Source: Variovorax sp. J22G73 (lineage in GTDB: Bacteria > Pseudomonadota > Gammaproteobacteria > Burkholderiales > Burkholderiaceae_C). Taken from it: DNA of 64,000 nucleotides. Each line of letters starts with the position of its first letter. Position 1 is the stretch's first letter. The translations under genes and the position numbers were made by a program. Below the pieces are notes generated by a model, which was given only the letters and a program-made list of their open reading frames with translations, did no database searches and had not been told where the DNA came from. Shown piece by piece: positions 54,184-62,630 of the stretch. The stretch is from the NCBI RefSeq assembly GCF_030317035.1, contig NZ_JASZYK010000004.1, forward strand, positions 496,001 to 560,000, written 5' to 3'.

Positions 54184-54987
54184 TCAGCTCCCCGTCGACG
54201 CGTAGTGGCGCAGCCCGAAGCGCCACGCCCCGAACGCCGCCGCGAGAAACACGAAGCCCGCGAGCGGCGACACCCAGCCCACCCATGCGGGCGCCCCCAG
54301 CGGATCGACCTTTTCCAGGATCGCCAGCACCGGGTAATAGGCCACGCAGGCCAGCGGCACCACGAAGGTCAGCACGCGGCGAAACCACCGCGCATAGAGC
54401 GCCAGCGGGTACTGCGCCGCCTGCACGCCGCCGTAGGTCAGCACGTTCGCGACCTCCAGGCTTTCGACGGTCCAGAACGACAGCGTGCCCTGCAGCACCA
54501 GAATGCCCAGGAACAGCGCCACGCCGCCGGCCAACGCGAACAGCGCGACGGCCACGGCGCCCGGCGTCCACGCCACGCCCGCCTGTACCGTGCCGAACGC
54601 CATCACCGCCACGCCCTGCAGCAGCCGGCCCGCACGGCTGATGCGGAAGTCGTTGCCCATCAACTGCAGCGCGAGCGGGCGCGGGCGCAGCAGCAGGCGG
54701 TCGAAGGCGCCGGTGCGCAAAAACTCGGTGCCCAGCACGTCGAAGCCGCGGCCCATGGCGTCGGCCAGCGCGAACATGCAGTTCACCAGGCCATAGAACA
54801 GCGCGACCTCGCCGATGCGCCAGCCCTGCACCTCGCCGAAGCGATGGAACAGCGCCCACACGGCGACCACCTCGATGCCGGTGCCCAGGAACTGGCCGAC
54901 CGTCAGCATCAGCGCCGAAGCGGGGTAGCGGGCCTGGGCGCCAAGGGAGGCCCTGACCAGCCGGAAGAAGAGAGGGAGGGTGCCCAT
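54184..54987 (-). CDS. ABC-2 type exporter permease (COG3694-like)
   Basis: 267 residues with six membrane helices. Matches the second permease of three-gene ABC-2 exporters (ATPase, COG4587-like, COG3694-like). Motifs: FGEVQGWRIGEVALFYGL and AFDRLLLRPRP. Follows the other permease with one base between stop and start region. Substrate unknown; these systems export antibiotics or lipids. Confidence 0.88.
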   Translation of the reverse strand: MGTLPLFFRLVRASLGAQARYPASALMLTVGQFLGTGIEVVAVWALFHRFGEVQGWRIGEVALFYGLVNCMFALADAMGRGFDVLGTEFLRTGAFDRLLLRPRPLALQLMGNDFRISRAGRLLQGVAVMAFGTVQAGVAWTPGAVAVALFALAGGVALFLGILVLQGTLSFWTVESLEVANVLTYGGVQAAQYPLALYARWFRRVLTFVVPLACVAYYPVLAILEKVDPLGAPAWVGWVSPLAGFVFLAAAFGAWRFGLRHYASTGS

Positions 54988-54988
54988 G

Positions 54989-55831
54989 TCAGCCCCCCTG
55001 GATCTGAAGACTGCGCATCGTGCGCCCCATCGCGAAGCGCCCCGCCGCGACCAGCACCACGGTCCAGAAGCACTGCAGGCCCAGCCCGCCCACCGCGTGC
55101 CAGCCGCTCAGCTGGCCGAAATACAGCCGCGCCGGAATGTCCATCAGCCCGGCCAGCGGCTGCAGCAGCAACGCGGTCTGCCAGCCGTCCGGCAGCAGGG
55201 CGAGCGGCAGCAGGTTGCCCGAGAACACGATGACCACCGGCGTCGCCACCGCGCTGATGCCGCGCTCGTTCAGCGCCGCCGTGGCCGCCACGTTGAGCAG
55301 CATCACCATCGAGGCCGACAACAGCAGCGCGAGCAGCGTCGACAGCACGAAGGCGAGCCCCGCGGCGGCATTCGCCGGAAGCTGCCACGCCCATTCGTTC
55401 AAGCCCGCCAGCGGCAACGCGACCGCGGCGAAAGCCGCCATCAGCGCCACGCGGGGCAGCACGCGCGCGGCGATCCAGCCGGCGCTGCGCGCGAACCACA
55501 GCGCGTAGGCGTCCACCGGGCGCAGCCGGTCGTACGCCACGGAGCCGGTGCGCACGGCCTGCGCCACTTCCGGGTCGCCCAGCCAGGGCAGCAGCACGAG
55601 CAGCCCCTGGGCCAGCCAGGTGTAGGTGATGGCCTGCGGGAGCGACATCGACGCGCTCGCGCCCGCGATGGCCGTGCCGCCGTAGAAGGCCGCGAACACC
55701 ATCACCTTGATGCCGCCCCACCAGCACTGCGTGGCAAAGCCCGCGAGCGCGGCGGTGCGGTACTGCAGCATCTGCAGGAAGCGCGACGCGAAGGCCGCGA
55801 CGTAGGGGCGGGCGAGGTCGTGCGGCGTCAC
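54989..55831 (-). CDS. ABC-2 type exporter permease (COG4587-like)
   Basis: 280 residues from a GTG at 55831, overlapping the ATPase stop as GTGA. Six helices; YDRLRPVDAYALWF and NLLPLALLPDGWQ are typical of the first permease. Start codon and overlap indicate strict coupling with the ATPase. A longer open frame antisense to the ATPase is not coding. Confidence 0.88.
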   Translation of the reverse strand: MTPHDLARPYVAAFASRFLQMLQYRTAALAGFATQCWWGGIKVMVFAAFYGGTAIAGASASMSLPQAITYTWLAQGLLVLLPWLGDPEVAQAVRTGSVAYDRLRPVDAYALWFARSAGWIAARVLPRVALMAAFAAVALPLAGLNEWAWQLPANAAAGLAFVLSTLLALLLSASMVMLLNVAATAALNERGISAVATPVVIVFSGNLLPLALLPDGWQTALLLQPLAGLMDIPARLYFGQLSGWHAVGGLGLQCFWTVVLVAAGRFAMGRTMRSLQIQGG

Positions 55832-56823
55832 GCTTCGCCGGCTCCGTGCATGGCATAGAAGCGCGCGATGACGGCCTCGATCGCCAGGCCTTCCAGGCGA
55901 ATGTCTTCCACCGCGTGCGCGCCCGCGATGCGCGCGATGAGCGCGGGCGCGGCGGTCACGGCCGGGTCGAAGTCGAGCACCAGCGTCTGGCCGTCGCGCG
56001 AGTGCACGCGGGCGCCGTCCACCTGCAGGGGCAGTTGCGCGTGCGGTGCAAAGTCGACCACCAGCCTGCGCTCGGCCATCACCTGCGCGCGCAGCGCCTC
56101 GACCGGGCTGTCGGCCAGCACGCGGCCGTGGCCGATGATGATCACGCGCCGCGCCAGCGCCTCGATGTCGTGCATGTCGTGCGTGGTCAGCAGCACGGTG
56201 GTGCCGCGCTCGCGGTTGGCGCGGCGCACGAAGTCGCGCACGGCCAGTTTCGAGGGCGCATCCAGGCCGATGGTCGGCTCGTCGAGGAACACGATGTCGG
56301 GCTCGTGCAGCAGCGCCGCCGCGATCTCCGCGCGCATGCGCTGGCCCAGCGACAGCTGGCGCACCGGCTGGTCGAGCACGCGCTCCAGGTGCAGCAGCGC
56401 GACCAGCTCGTCGCGCGTGCGGCGGTAGCGCACCGGGTCCACCCGGTAGATGTCGCGCAGCAGGTCGAAGCCGTCGCCCACCGGCAGGTCCCACCACAGC
56501 TGCGTGCGCTGGCCGAAGACCACGCCGATGCGCGCCACGTGGCGCTCGCGGTCGGCGAAGGGGTCGCGCCCGTCGACTTCCACGCGCCCGCCGTCGGGCC
56601 GCAGGATGCCCGCGAGGATCTTGATGGTGGTCGACTTGCCCGCGCCGTTCGGCCCGATGAAGCCCAGCAGCTCGCCGCGCTCCAGCGAAAACGACACGCC
56701 CGACAGCGCCTCCACCGTGCGATGGCGGCGCTGCACGAGCCCGCGCAGCGCGCCCATCACGCCGGGGTCGCGCTCGGAGATGCGGTAGGTCTTGAGGAGT
56801 CGGTCGACGAGGATGTGTGGCAT
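55828..56823 (-). CDS. ABC-2 exporter ATP-binding protein
   Basis: 331 residues. Walker A GPNGAGKST, signature LSLGQRMRAEIAAAL, Walker B IVFLDEPTIGLD and H-loop TTHDMHD. Related to COG4586 ATPases (NatA/drug exporters). The C-terminal ~90 residues are a regulatory extension. Start MPHILVDR at 56823. First gene of the exporter operon and divergent from the HAD phosphatase. Confidence 0.93.
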   Translation of the reverse strand: MPHILVDRLLKTYRISERDPGVMGALRGLVQRRHRTVEALSGVSFSLERGELLGFIGPNGAGKSTTIKILAGILRPDGGRVEVDGRDPFADRERHVARIGVVFGQRTQLWWDLPVGDGFDLLRDIYRVDPVRYRRTRDELVALLHLERVLDQPVRQLSLGQRMRAEIAAALLHEPDIVFLDEPTIGLDAPSKLAVRDFVRRANRERGTTVLLTTHDMHDIEALARRVIIIGHGRVLADSPVEALRAQVMAERRLVVDFAPHAQLPLQVDGARVHSRDGQTLVLDFDPAVTAAPALIARIAGAHAVEDIRLEGLAIEAVIARFYAMHGAGEA

Positions 56824-56933
56824 GGAATCAGTCAGGCGCCGCACCGGCCCCTGTGGCGCAGGGTGGGTGACGGGGGGCGGGATGCTACACGAATGCGCCG
56901 GTACGATTCGCGGCTCCCCACGGATTCCTTTCC

Positions 56934-57800
56934 ATGCCAGCTTCGCCCTTGTCTTCGTCTTCTTCGTCCTTGTCTTCTTCCCTGCCCTCCTCCCCCCACC
57001 ACCTGCTGCCGCTGGCCCGATGGGAGGCCGCCGCGCGCGGCGCGCTCGTCGGCGTGTTCACCGACATCGACGACACGCTGACGCACGAAGGCGCGATCAC
57101 GCCCGACGCATTGCAGGCGCTGGCCGACCTCAAGGCCGCGGGGCTGTCGGTGGTGGCGATCACCGGACGGCCGGTGGGCTGGAGCCTGCCCTTCGTCAAC
57201 AGCTGGCCGGTCGATGCCATCGTGGCGGAGAACGGCGCGGTGGCGCTGCTGCCCACGGCCGACGGCCAGGTCGAGAAGCGCTACCAGCAGGACGCCGCCA
57301 CGCGCGCCGCCAACTTCGCGCGCATGCAGGCCGTGCTGGCGCGCATCGAGCGCGAGATTCCGGGCGCCGCGCGCGCCACCGACTCGCCGGGGCGCGAGAC
57401 CGACATCGCCATCGACCACAGCGAGTTCGTGCAGCTGAGCGACGCCACCGTCGCGCAGGTGGTCGCGCTGATGCGCGGCGAAGGCATGCACGCCACGGTG
57501 AGCAGCATCCACATCAACGGCTGGTACGGCGACAACGACAAGCTCGAGGGCGCGCGCTGGATCGTGCGCGAGCTGTGGGGCCGCGCGCTGGACGACGAGA
57601 TGGACCGCTGGGCCTACGTGGGCGACTCCACCAACGACCAGCTGATGTTCCGCAGCTTCGCGCACAGCATCGGCGTGGCCAACGTGGCGCGCTTCGTGCC
57701 GCAGCTGGAGCACCTGCCGCGCTATGTGACGCAGGGCGAGCGCGGCGCCGGGTTCGCAGAAGCGGCGCGCGCGGTGCTGGCTGTTCGCGAACGGACTTGA
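56934..57800 (+). CDS. HAD-superfamily hydrolase (IIB, Cof/mannosyl-3-phosphoglycerate phosphatase-like)
   Basis: 288 residues. HAD motif I DIDDTLTHEG, motif II (AITGRP), and C-terminal GDSTNDQLMF give a functional phosphatase site; the cap is type IIB. Sugar-phosphate substrate is likely. A serine-rich repeat at the N-terminus (residues ~4-20) may be a slippage insertion or mark that the true start is later, though no ATG follows soon. Divergent from the ABC-2 exporter. Confidence 0.85.
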   Translation: MPASPLSSSSSSLSSSLPSSPHHLLPLARWEAAARGALVGVFTDIDDTLTHEGAITPDALQALADLKAAGLSVVAITGRPVGWSLPFVNSWPVDAIVAENGAVALLPTADGQVEKRYQQDAATRAANFARMQAVLARIEREIPGAARATDSPGRETDIAIDHSEFVQLSDATVAQVVALMRGEGMHATVSSIHINGWYGDNDKLEGARWIVRELWGRALDDEMDRWAYVGDSTNDQLMFRSFAHSIGVANVARFVPQLEHLPRYVTQGERGAGFAEAARAVLAVRERT

Positions 57801-57872
57801 ACCGGCGTCGACCGGACGTTCAATTGCCGCTGAATGCGTGATGCACCGAGGCAAAGAAACAACACGCAGGCG

Positions 57873-57898
57873 AAAAAAAAGCCCGCACGAGGCGGGCT
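57873..57898 (-). terminator. Intrinsic terminator of the porin gene
   Basis: Minus strand: AGCCCGC-CTCGT-GCGGGCT followed by eight T residues. Classical strong terminator 52 bp beyond the porin stop. Confidence 0.93.
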
Positions 57899-57949
57899 GA
57901 AAAGGACCGATGAAGGACCTTGGAGAAACAGTGAAGACCGGGCCGCGCC

Positions 57950-59158
57950 TTAGAAGGCGTGGCGAATGCCGAACTCGTAGCCCATCGACGACTTGGCCTG
58001 CAGCGCCGTGCCGTTGAACGTGGTGCTGAACGACGGGCCGGCGCCGATCGTGAGGCCCGCGCCGTTCTTGTTGCTCACGCGCGCCACCGTGGCGTAGAGC
58101 GCCGTGCGCTTCGACAGGTTGTGCACGTAGCCCACCGCCAGCTTGTTGGCCTTGGGGTCGGCGGGGTTGACGCCGAACAGCGTCGGCACGCGGTTGAAGT
58201 CGTACTTGACCTGCGAGTACGAAGCGCGGATCTGGCCCGGGCCGATCGGCACCATCACGCCGATCAGGTAGCCGGTGAGGTCCACGTCGGGCACCACGGT
58301 GAAGGGGTTGAGCGGGTCGCGCTGGTCCTTCGAACGCGAGTACTCGCCGAACAGCTTGGCCACGCCGAAGTCGTAGGTCGCGCCGAGGTTGAAGGTCTTG
58401 ACCTTGCCCGGACGCGCCACGGCGGCGGCACCGGTGCCGGTCGTGAAGCTGGTGTCGTTCTGCGCGTAGCTGGCGGCCACGTCGAGCGGGCCGGCCGCGT
58501 AGCCGATGCGCCCGCCGATGTGGCGGCCGGTGTCGGTGGAGGCGGCAGTGGCGAAGCTGGCCGAGGTGCGGGTGTTCTCATGCAGCGCGTAGCCCACGTT
58601 GCCGTAGAAGCCGCCCAGGTTGCGCGGCAGGTAGTACTGCACCATGTTGCCGGCGCGCTTGTAGGTGCTGTTGCTGCCGTAGCCGGTGCCCGAGACGCTG
58701 GTTTCGTTGGCGTCGATGATCAGCGAGCCGCCGATGCCGGTGTCGGCGAAGGGGTCGAACTGCTCTTCGTTCAGCACCGTGGTCGTCTTGTCGCGGCCCA
58801 GGCGAATCTCGCCGAAGCTGCCGGCCAGGCTCACGGTGGAGCGGCGGCTGAAGCTGGAGATGCCGGTGGCGCCATCGTCGTTGGTGATCGGGGCTTCGAG
58901 CCAGAAGCTGGCCGACAGGCCGCCGCCCAGGTCTTCCACGCCGCGGAAGCCGAGGCGGCTGGAGCTCAGGCCCGAGTTGGCCAGTTCGGTGCGGCTCGCT
59001 TTCACGCTGTAGCCGGGGCCGAACACATTCGTCGACACGCTCTTGTTCGCTACGTTGCGCACGGCAGCATCAACCACGCCGAACAGGGTCACGGTCGATT
59101 GCGCCGACGCGGCACCGCAGGCCGCCAGGGCAGCCAGAACAAGCAGGGATTTTTTCAT
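57950..59158 (-). CDS. Gram-negative trimeric porin (Burkholderiales OmpC/DcaP type)
   Basis: 402 residues. Signal peptide MKKSLLVLAALAACGAASAQ. Mature protein begins with STVTLFGVVDAAVR, includes SRLGFRGVEDLGGGLSA and ends with the aromatic GIRHAF needed for outer-membrane assembly; 16-strand general-diffusion porin expected. The 5' leader has a hairpin at 59185-59203. Monocistronic with a strong terminator. Confidence 0.95.
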   Translation of the reverse strand: MKKSLLVLAALAACGAASAQSTVTLFGVVDAAVRNVANKSVSTNVFGPGYSVKASRTELANSGLSSSRLGFRGVEDLGGGLSASFWLEAPITNDDGATGISSFSRRSTVSLAGSFGEIRLGRDKTTTVLNEEQFDPFADTGIGGSLIIDANETSVSGTGYGSNSTYKRAGNMVQYYLPRNLGGFYGNVGYALHENTRTSASFATAASTDTGRHIGGRIGYAAGPLDVAASYAQNDTSFTTGTGAAAVARPGKVKTFNLGATYDFGVAKLFGEYSRSKDQRDPLNPFTVVPDVDLTGYLIGVMVPIGPGQIRASYSQVKYDFNRVPTLFGVNPADPKANKLAVGYVHNLSKRTALYATVARVSNKNGAGLTIGAGPSFSTTFNGTALQAKSSMGYEFGIRHAF

Positions 59159-59184
59159 TCGTCACTCCAAGAAAGGGGAATTGC

Positions 59185-59203
59185 CGCGCCGGCCTGCGGC
59201 GCG
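59185..59203. promoter_or_regulatory. Hairpin in the porin 5' leader
   Basis: CGCGCCG (59185-59191) / CGGCGCG (59197-59203), 5-nt loop, 27 bp before the porin ATG. It may control translation or transcript stability. A weak candidate promoter, with TATGTA as its -10, lies further upstream on the minus strand. Confidence 0.4.
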
Positions 59204-59360
59204 ACTGTCAAAGCCCGGGCCTTGCTGCCTCGGGATGCCCCAAGTCTTGTTTCGAGTGAAGACGTACGAATTACATAGGGTTAACACTTAATTTCGCGAA
59301 GGGACTTAGGTTTGACTGCCTCCGCATTTCTGTGGCAGGTGCTCGACCACACAAGGCTGA

Positions 59361-60626
59361 CTACTCGCTGACCGGCAATGCGCGCCCTTTGCCGGCCAGC
59401 GCCGCGGTCTGCCGCCAGGTGCCGAAGGCCGCGATCAGCAACAGCACCGCGGCATAGCCTTGGGCGGTGTTCAGCAAGCCCAGCGGCGCGACCAGGAAGC
59501 CCGCGAGCATCGCGGGCAGGCTGAACGCCAGATAGCTCACCACGAAGATCGCCGCGAACAGCTCGCCGCGTTCGTGCGACTGCGCCAGCGGCGCCAGCGT
59601 TTGCACCAGCGCCGAGAACGCGCCGCCGAAGCCGATGCCCGCCACCGCCGTGCCCACGAAGAACAGCGCCAGCGAGCGCGTGGCCAGCGACGCCAGCAGC
59701 AGCGCCAGCCCGATCACCATGCTCGCCATGCCGAACATGGCCGGCCGCGGCGCCGCGAAGCGTCCGAGCAGCGTCGGCGCGATGGCGCCCATGCCGGAGA
59801 GCACCGCCACCGTCAACCCGTTGACCACGCCGTTGTCGACGCCGAACACATGCAGCATCAGCGAGGGCGCCAGCGACAGGAACAGCCCGCCCAGCGCCCA
59901 CACCGCGATGAACACCGGCAGGCCGCGCACGAACTCGGCCCGCGCCTTCACGGGAATGGACACGCGCGGCACCAGCGAGGCCAGCGCGCCGGCGCGCGGC
60001 GTGACCGTTTCGGGCATCCACAGCACCACCACCGCACCCGCCGCGAACACCAGGGCCAGGCCGCCGAACACCCACAGCACCGGCTGCACGGAGAACTTCA
60101 CGGCAATGCCCGTCAGCAGCGCCCCCACCGCCAGGCCGGCCAGCGGCGACACGCTGGTGATGAGCGCGCCCAGCCGCTTGCGCGAGGCCGGCGCCGCCTC
60201 GACCACCGCCGCGCTCAGCGCCCCGCTCGCGATGCCCGTGGCCACGCCCTGCACCACCCGCGCGACGATCAGCCCGCCGATGTCGTTCGCCAAGAGGAAA
60301 AGGCCCATCGCCACCGCTTGCAGCACCAGCGCCGCCAGCACCACCGGGCGGCGCCCGATGTGGTCCGACACCGAGCCGGCGACCAGCAGCGACAGCAGCA
60401 ACGCAATCGCGTAGATCGCGAAGGCCACCGTCAGCATCGACGACGAGAAATGCCAGGCATGCTGGAACACCACGAACAGCGGCGACGGCGCGCTGGCGGC
60501 AAAGAAAAAGGCGAACAGCACCGTCGCGAGCAACACGAAGGCCACGTTCGCGGGCACGCGCCTTGGCTTGGCGCGAGCAGCCAGGGCGGCGGTGCTGGCG
60601 GCGAGGTCGGGGCAGGTGGAGGGCAT
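59361..60626 (-). CDS. MFS transporter
   Basis: 421 residues, about 12 membrane helices. Motif A SDHIGRRPVVLAA is intact between helices 2 and 3. A sugar-efflux- or drug-like permease is most similar, with substrate unknown. Start MPSTCPDL. Divergent from the TetR gene, sharing an 89-bp control region with a palindrome, so the TetR protein is its probable repressor. Confidence 0.9.
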   Translation of the reverse strand: MPSTCPDLAASTAALAARAKPRRVPANVAFVLLATVLFAFFFAASAPSPLFVVFQHAWHFSSSMLTVAFAIYAIALLLSLLVAGSVSDHIGRRPVVLAALVLQAVAMGLFLLANDIGGLIVARVVQGVATGIASGALSAAVVEAAPASRKRLGALITSVSPLAGLAVGALLTGIAVKFSVQPVLWVFGGLALVFAAGAVVVLWMPETVTPRAGALASLVPRVSIPVKARAEFVRGLPVFIAVWALGGLFLSLAPSLMLHVFGVDNGVVNGLTVAVLSGMGAIAPTLLGRFAAPRPAMFGMASMVIGLALLLASLATRSLALFFVGTAVAGIGFGGAFSALVQTLAPLAQSHERGELFAAIFVVSYLAFSLPAMLAGFLVAPLGLLNTAQGYAAVLLLIAAFGTWRQTAALAGKGRALPVSE

Positions 60627-60682
60627 GTCGGATCCTTAATGCAACTTTTTTTGCTTTTGTGATTCTAGGCTTGAGAAGCAGC

Positions 60683-60704
60683 TAAAGCAAATATCTTTGC
60701 GTTA
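60683..60704. promoter_or_regulatory. Candidate TetR operator in the MFS/TetR divergent region
   Basis: Imperfect 22-bp palindrome TAA-A-GCAAA-TATC-TTTGC-G-TTA; 8 of 9 arm positions pair. It lies 12 bp before the tetR start and 57 bp from the MFS start. Confidence 0.55.
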
Positions 60705-60715
60705 AAGTCCGAAAC

Positions 60716-61336
60716 ATGAACGACGTCGCCATTTCTCCGGGTTCCACTGTCACTTCCAACGCCCCCCTTCCGAGCGCTCCGGGCAAGCGCCCCGGCGGGC
60801 GCAGCGCGCAGGTGCAGGCGCTGGTGCGCACCGCGCTCGAAGAACTCGTGGCCGAGCAGGGGCGCGAGCGGGTCACCGTGCCGGCCGTGGCCGAGCGCGC
60901 GGGCGTGAGCGCCTCCAGCATCTACCGGCGCTGGGGCGACCTGCAGGGCCTGCTGGCGGAAACTGCCACGCACCGGCTCGACCCGAACCGGCCGCTGCCG
61001 AACACCGGCGCGCTCCGCGTGGACCTGGAAGCCTGGGCACGCGAACTCATCGAACACCTGGCCAAGCCATGCAACACCTCGCTGCTGAAGGCCGCGGCCG
61101 CGCTGGCCACCGGCTATGCGGACACCGATTGCCTGCGCAACCGCCGCAAGGAAGCATTAGCGATGGTGGAACAGGCGCGCGCCCGCGGGGAGCGGGCTCC
61201 GGAGGCGCAGCAGGTGATCGACCACCTGATCGCGCCCATCGTGTTCCGGCTGGTGTTCGGGGGGGAGCCGGTGAAGGGAGAGTTGGCGGGGCGGTTGGTG
61301 GAGGAGTTGTTTGCGATCGCGGCACCGGGCCGCTGA
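60716..61336 (+). CDS. TetR/AcrR family transcriptional regulator
   Basis: 206 residues. N-terminal HTH: LVRTALEELVAEQGRERVTVPAVAERAGVSASSIYRRWGDLQGLL. The rest is an all-helical ligand-binding domain. Divergent from the MFS gene it probably represses. The first ~15 residues are Ser/Pro-rich. The stop is followed by a hairpin that may serve both converging transcripts. Confidence 0.92.
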   Translation: MNDVAISPGSTVTSNAPLPSAPGKRPGGRSAQVQALVRTALEELVAEQGRERVTVPAVAERAGVSASSIYRRWGDLQGLLAETATHRLDPNRPLPNTGALRVDLEAWARELIEHLAKPCNTSLLKAAAALATGYADTDCLRNRRKEALAMVEQARARGERAPEAQQVIDHLIAPIVFRLVFGGEPVKGELAGRLVEELFAIAAPGR

Positions 61337-61337
61337 G

Positions 61338-61357
61338 GCGCTGAGCGAGATCAGCGC
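61338..61357. terminator. Hairpin between converging tetR and fic genes
   Basis: GCGCTGA (61338-61344) and TCAGCGC (61351-61357) with a 6-nt loop; the 3' arm covers the fic stop codon. No U-tract. May act bidirectionally. Confidence 0.4.
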
Positions 61358-62499
61358 GAGAGCAGCGCGATGTACGACTGGTAGCTGAAGCTGCGGTTCT
61401 TCTTCTGGCCGGTCACTTCCGCCACGATGCCCAGGCTCTCAAGCAACTTCACCGCGGCGTTGGCGGTAGGAAAACTGGTTTCCAGCTTTTCCCGAGCCCG
61501 CTCCACCGTGAAGCGCGGCATCAACGGCAACAACTCGAAGAGCTTGTAGCTGGCCGGCCCGGCCTTGGGGTCTTGCAGCAGGCGACGGCGGTCCGACGTC
61601 ACAAGGCTCGCAATGGCGACGACACCGCGTTCGGCATCGCTTGCGGCAACGGCCACGCCTTCGAGGAAGAAGCTGACCCACCCCTCCCAGTCGCCCTCCG
61701 CCCGTATGTTCGACAGACGGCGGTAGTACTCCGCCTGGTGCTGCTTGAGATACCCGCTGAGGTACATCAGGGGCTCGGGCAGCAAGGCCCAGTGCTCCAG
61801 CAGCGCGGCGATCAGCAACCTGCCGATGCGGCCATTGCCGTCGAGAAAGGGATGGATGGTCTCGAACTGCGCATGCACCAAGGCAATCTTGACCAACGGT
61901 GGCAGTTCCGAGGCAGGTGTTCCGTGGATGAAGCGCTCCATGTCGGCCAGCAGCGCGGCAACGCGCTCCGCGGGCGGGGGCACGAACACCGCGTTGCCGG
62001 GTCGCGTACCGCCGATCCAGTTCTGCGAGCGGCGCAGCGCGCCGGGCTGCTTGCCTGCCCCGCGCACGCCGTCCAGCAGGAGGCTGTGCGCGTCGGAAAG
62101 CAGCCGCACGCTGATAGGCAAGCCCTGGGGATCGCGCAGGTTGTCTTGCACCAGACGAAAGGCGCGCAGGTAGTTGGTCACTTCCTCCACGTCGTCCGTG
62201 TTGCGAACGGCAATGCCGGCCTCTTCGTCGAAAAGGTCGACCAGCGTGGCCTGGGTGCCTTCGATCTGCGAGGTGAGCAGCGCTTCCTTGCGGATGGCGC
62301 TGTAGAGAAGCCAGTCCACCGACGGAACCAATCCCGACACGCCGGACAAGCGGGCCAGCGCCAGTTCTGCGGCACGGTTCAACTCGATGAAGGATTCCCC
62401 GGCCAATGCAGGCTTGCGCGGGGGCAGCGCATGCGGCACGAACGCCTGGACGGCCTCACCCAGCGTGGTGGAAATGGCGTAGGTGCCGGTGCTGCGCAT
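61351..62499 (-). CDS. Fic family protein (AMP-transferase-like) with C-terminal winged helix
   Basis: 382 residues. The catalytic HPFLDGNGRIGR motif is intact. An N-terminal inhibitory helix is present (TSQIEG, the S/TxxxE[G/N] type), so it is a class II Fic that should be self-inhibited. The C-terminus resembles a winged-helix domain (ARE...SFPTANAAVKLLESLGIVAEV). It likely AMPylates a protein target. No separate antitoxin gene is adjacent. A perfect 22-bp palindrome lies 33 bp upstream. Confidence 0.93.
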   Translation of the reverse strand: MRSTGTYAISTTLGEAVQAFVPHALPPRKPALAGESFIELNRAAELALARLSGVSGLVPSVDWLLYSAIRKEALLTSQIEGTQATLVDLFDEEAGIAVRNTDDVEEVTNYLRAFRLVQDNLRDPQGLPISVRLLSDAHSLLLDGVRGAGKQPGALRRSQNWIGGTRPGNAVFVPPPAERVAALLADMERFIHGTPASELPPLVKIALVHAQFETIHPFLDGNGRIGRLLIAALLEHWALLPEPLMYLSGYLKQHQAEYYRRLSNIRAEGDWEGWVSFFLEGVAVAASDAERGVVAIASLVTSDRRRLLQDPKAGPASYKLFELLPLMPRFTVERAREKLETSFPTANAAVKLLESLGIVAEVTGQKKNRSFSYQSYIALLSR

Positions 62500-62531
62500 T
62501 GAATGAAAGCCTTCTTGAATTGGCGACCGGC

Positions 62532-62553
62532 ATATTAAAGCTCTCTTTAATAT
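62532..62553. promoter_or_regulatory. Perfect palindrome upstream of fic
   Basis: ATATTAAAG-CTCT-CTTTAATAT, 9-bp arms with no mismatch, 33-54 bp upstream of the fic ATG. It is AT-rich in a GC-rich genome. Likely operator; autoregulation through the Fic protein's winged helix is possible. Confidence 0.6.
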
Positions 62554-62630
62554 CCGACGCCATCAAGAAAACGCCAGCGAATTCCGAACCGCGCGCACAA
62601 ATGCGCAGAAATCGGCTGGCCGCCGGCGCC

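Noticed and set aside
61351..62499. Fic toxin-antitoxin pair
   Set aside because: No small antitoxin gene is adjacent and the inhibitory motif is inside the protein itself.
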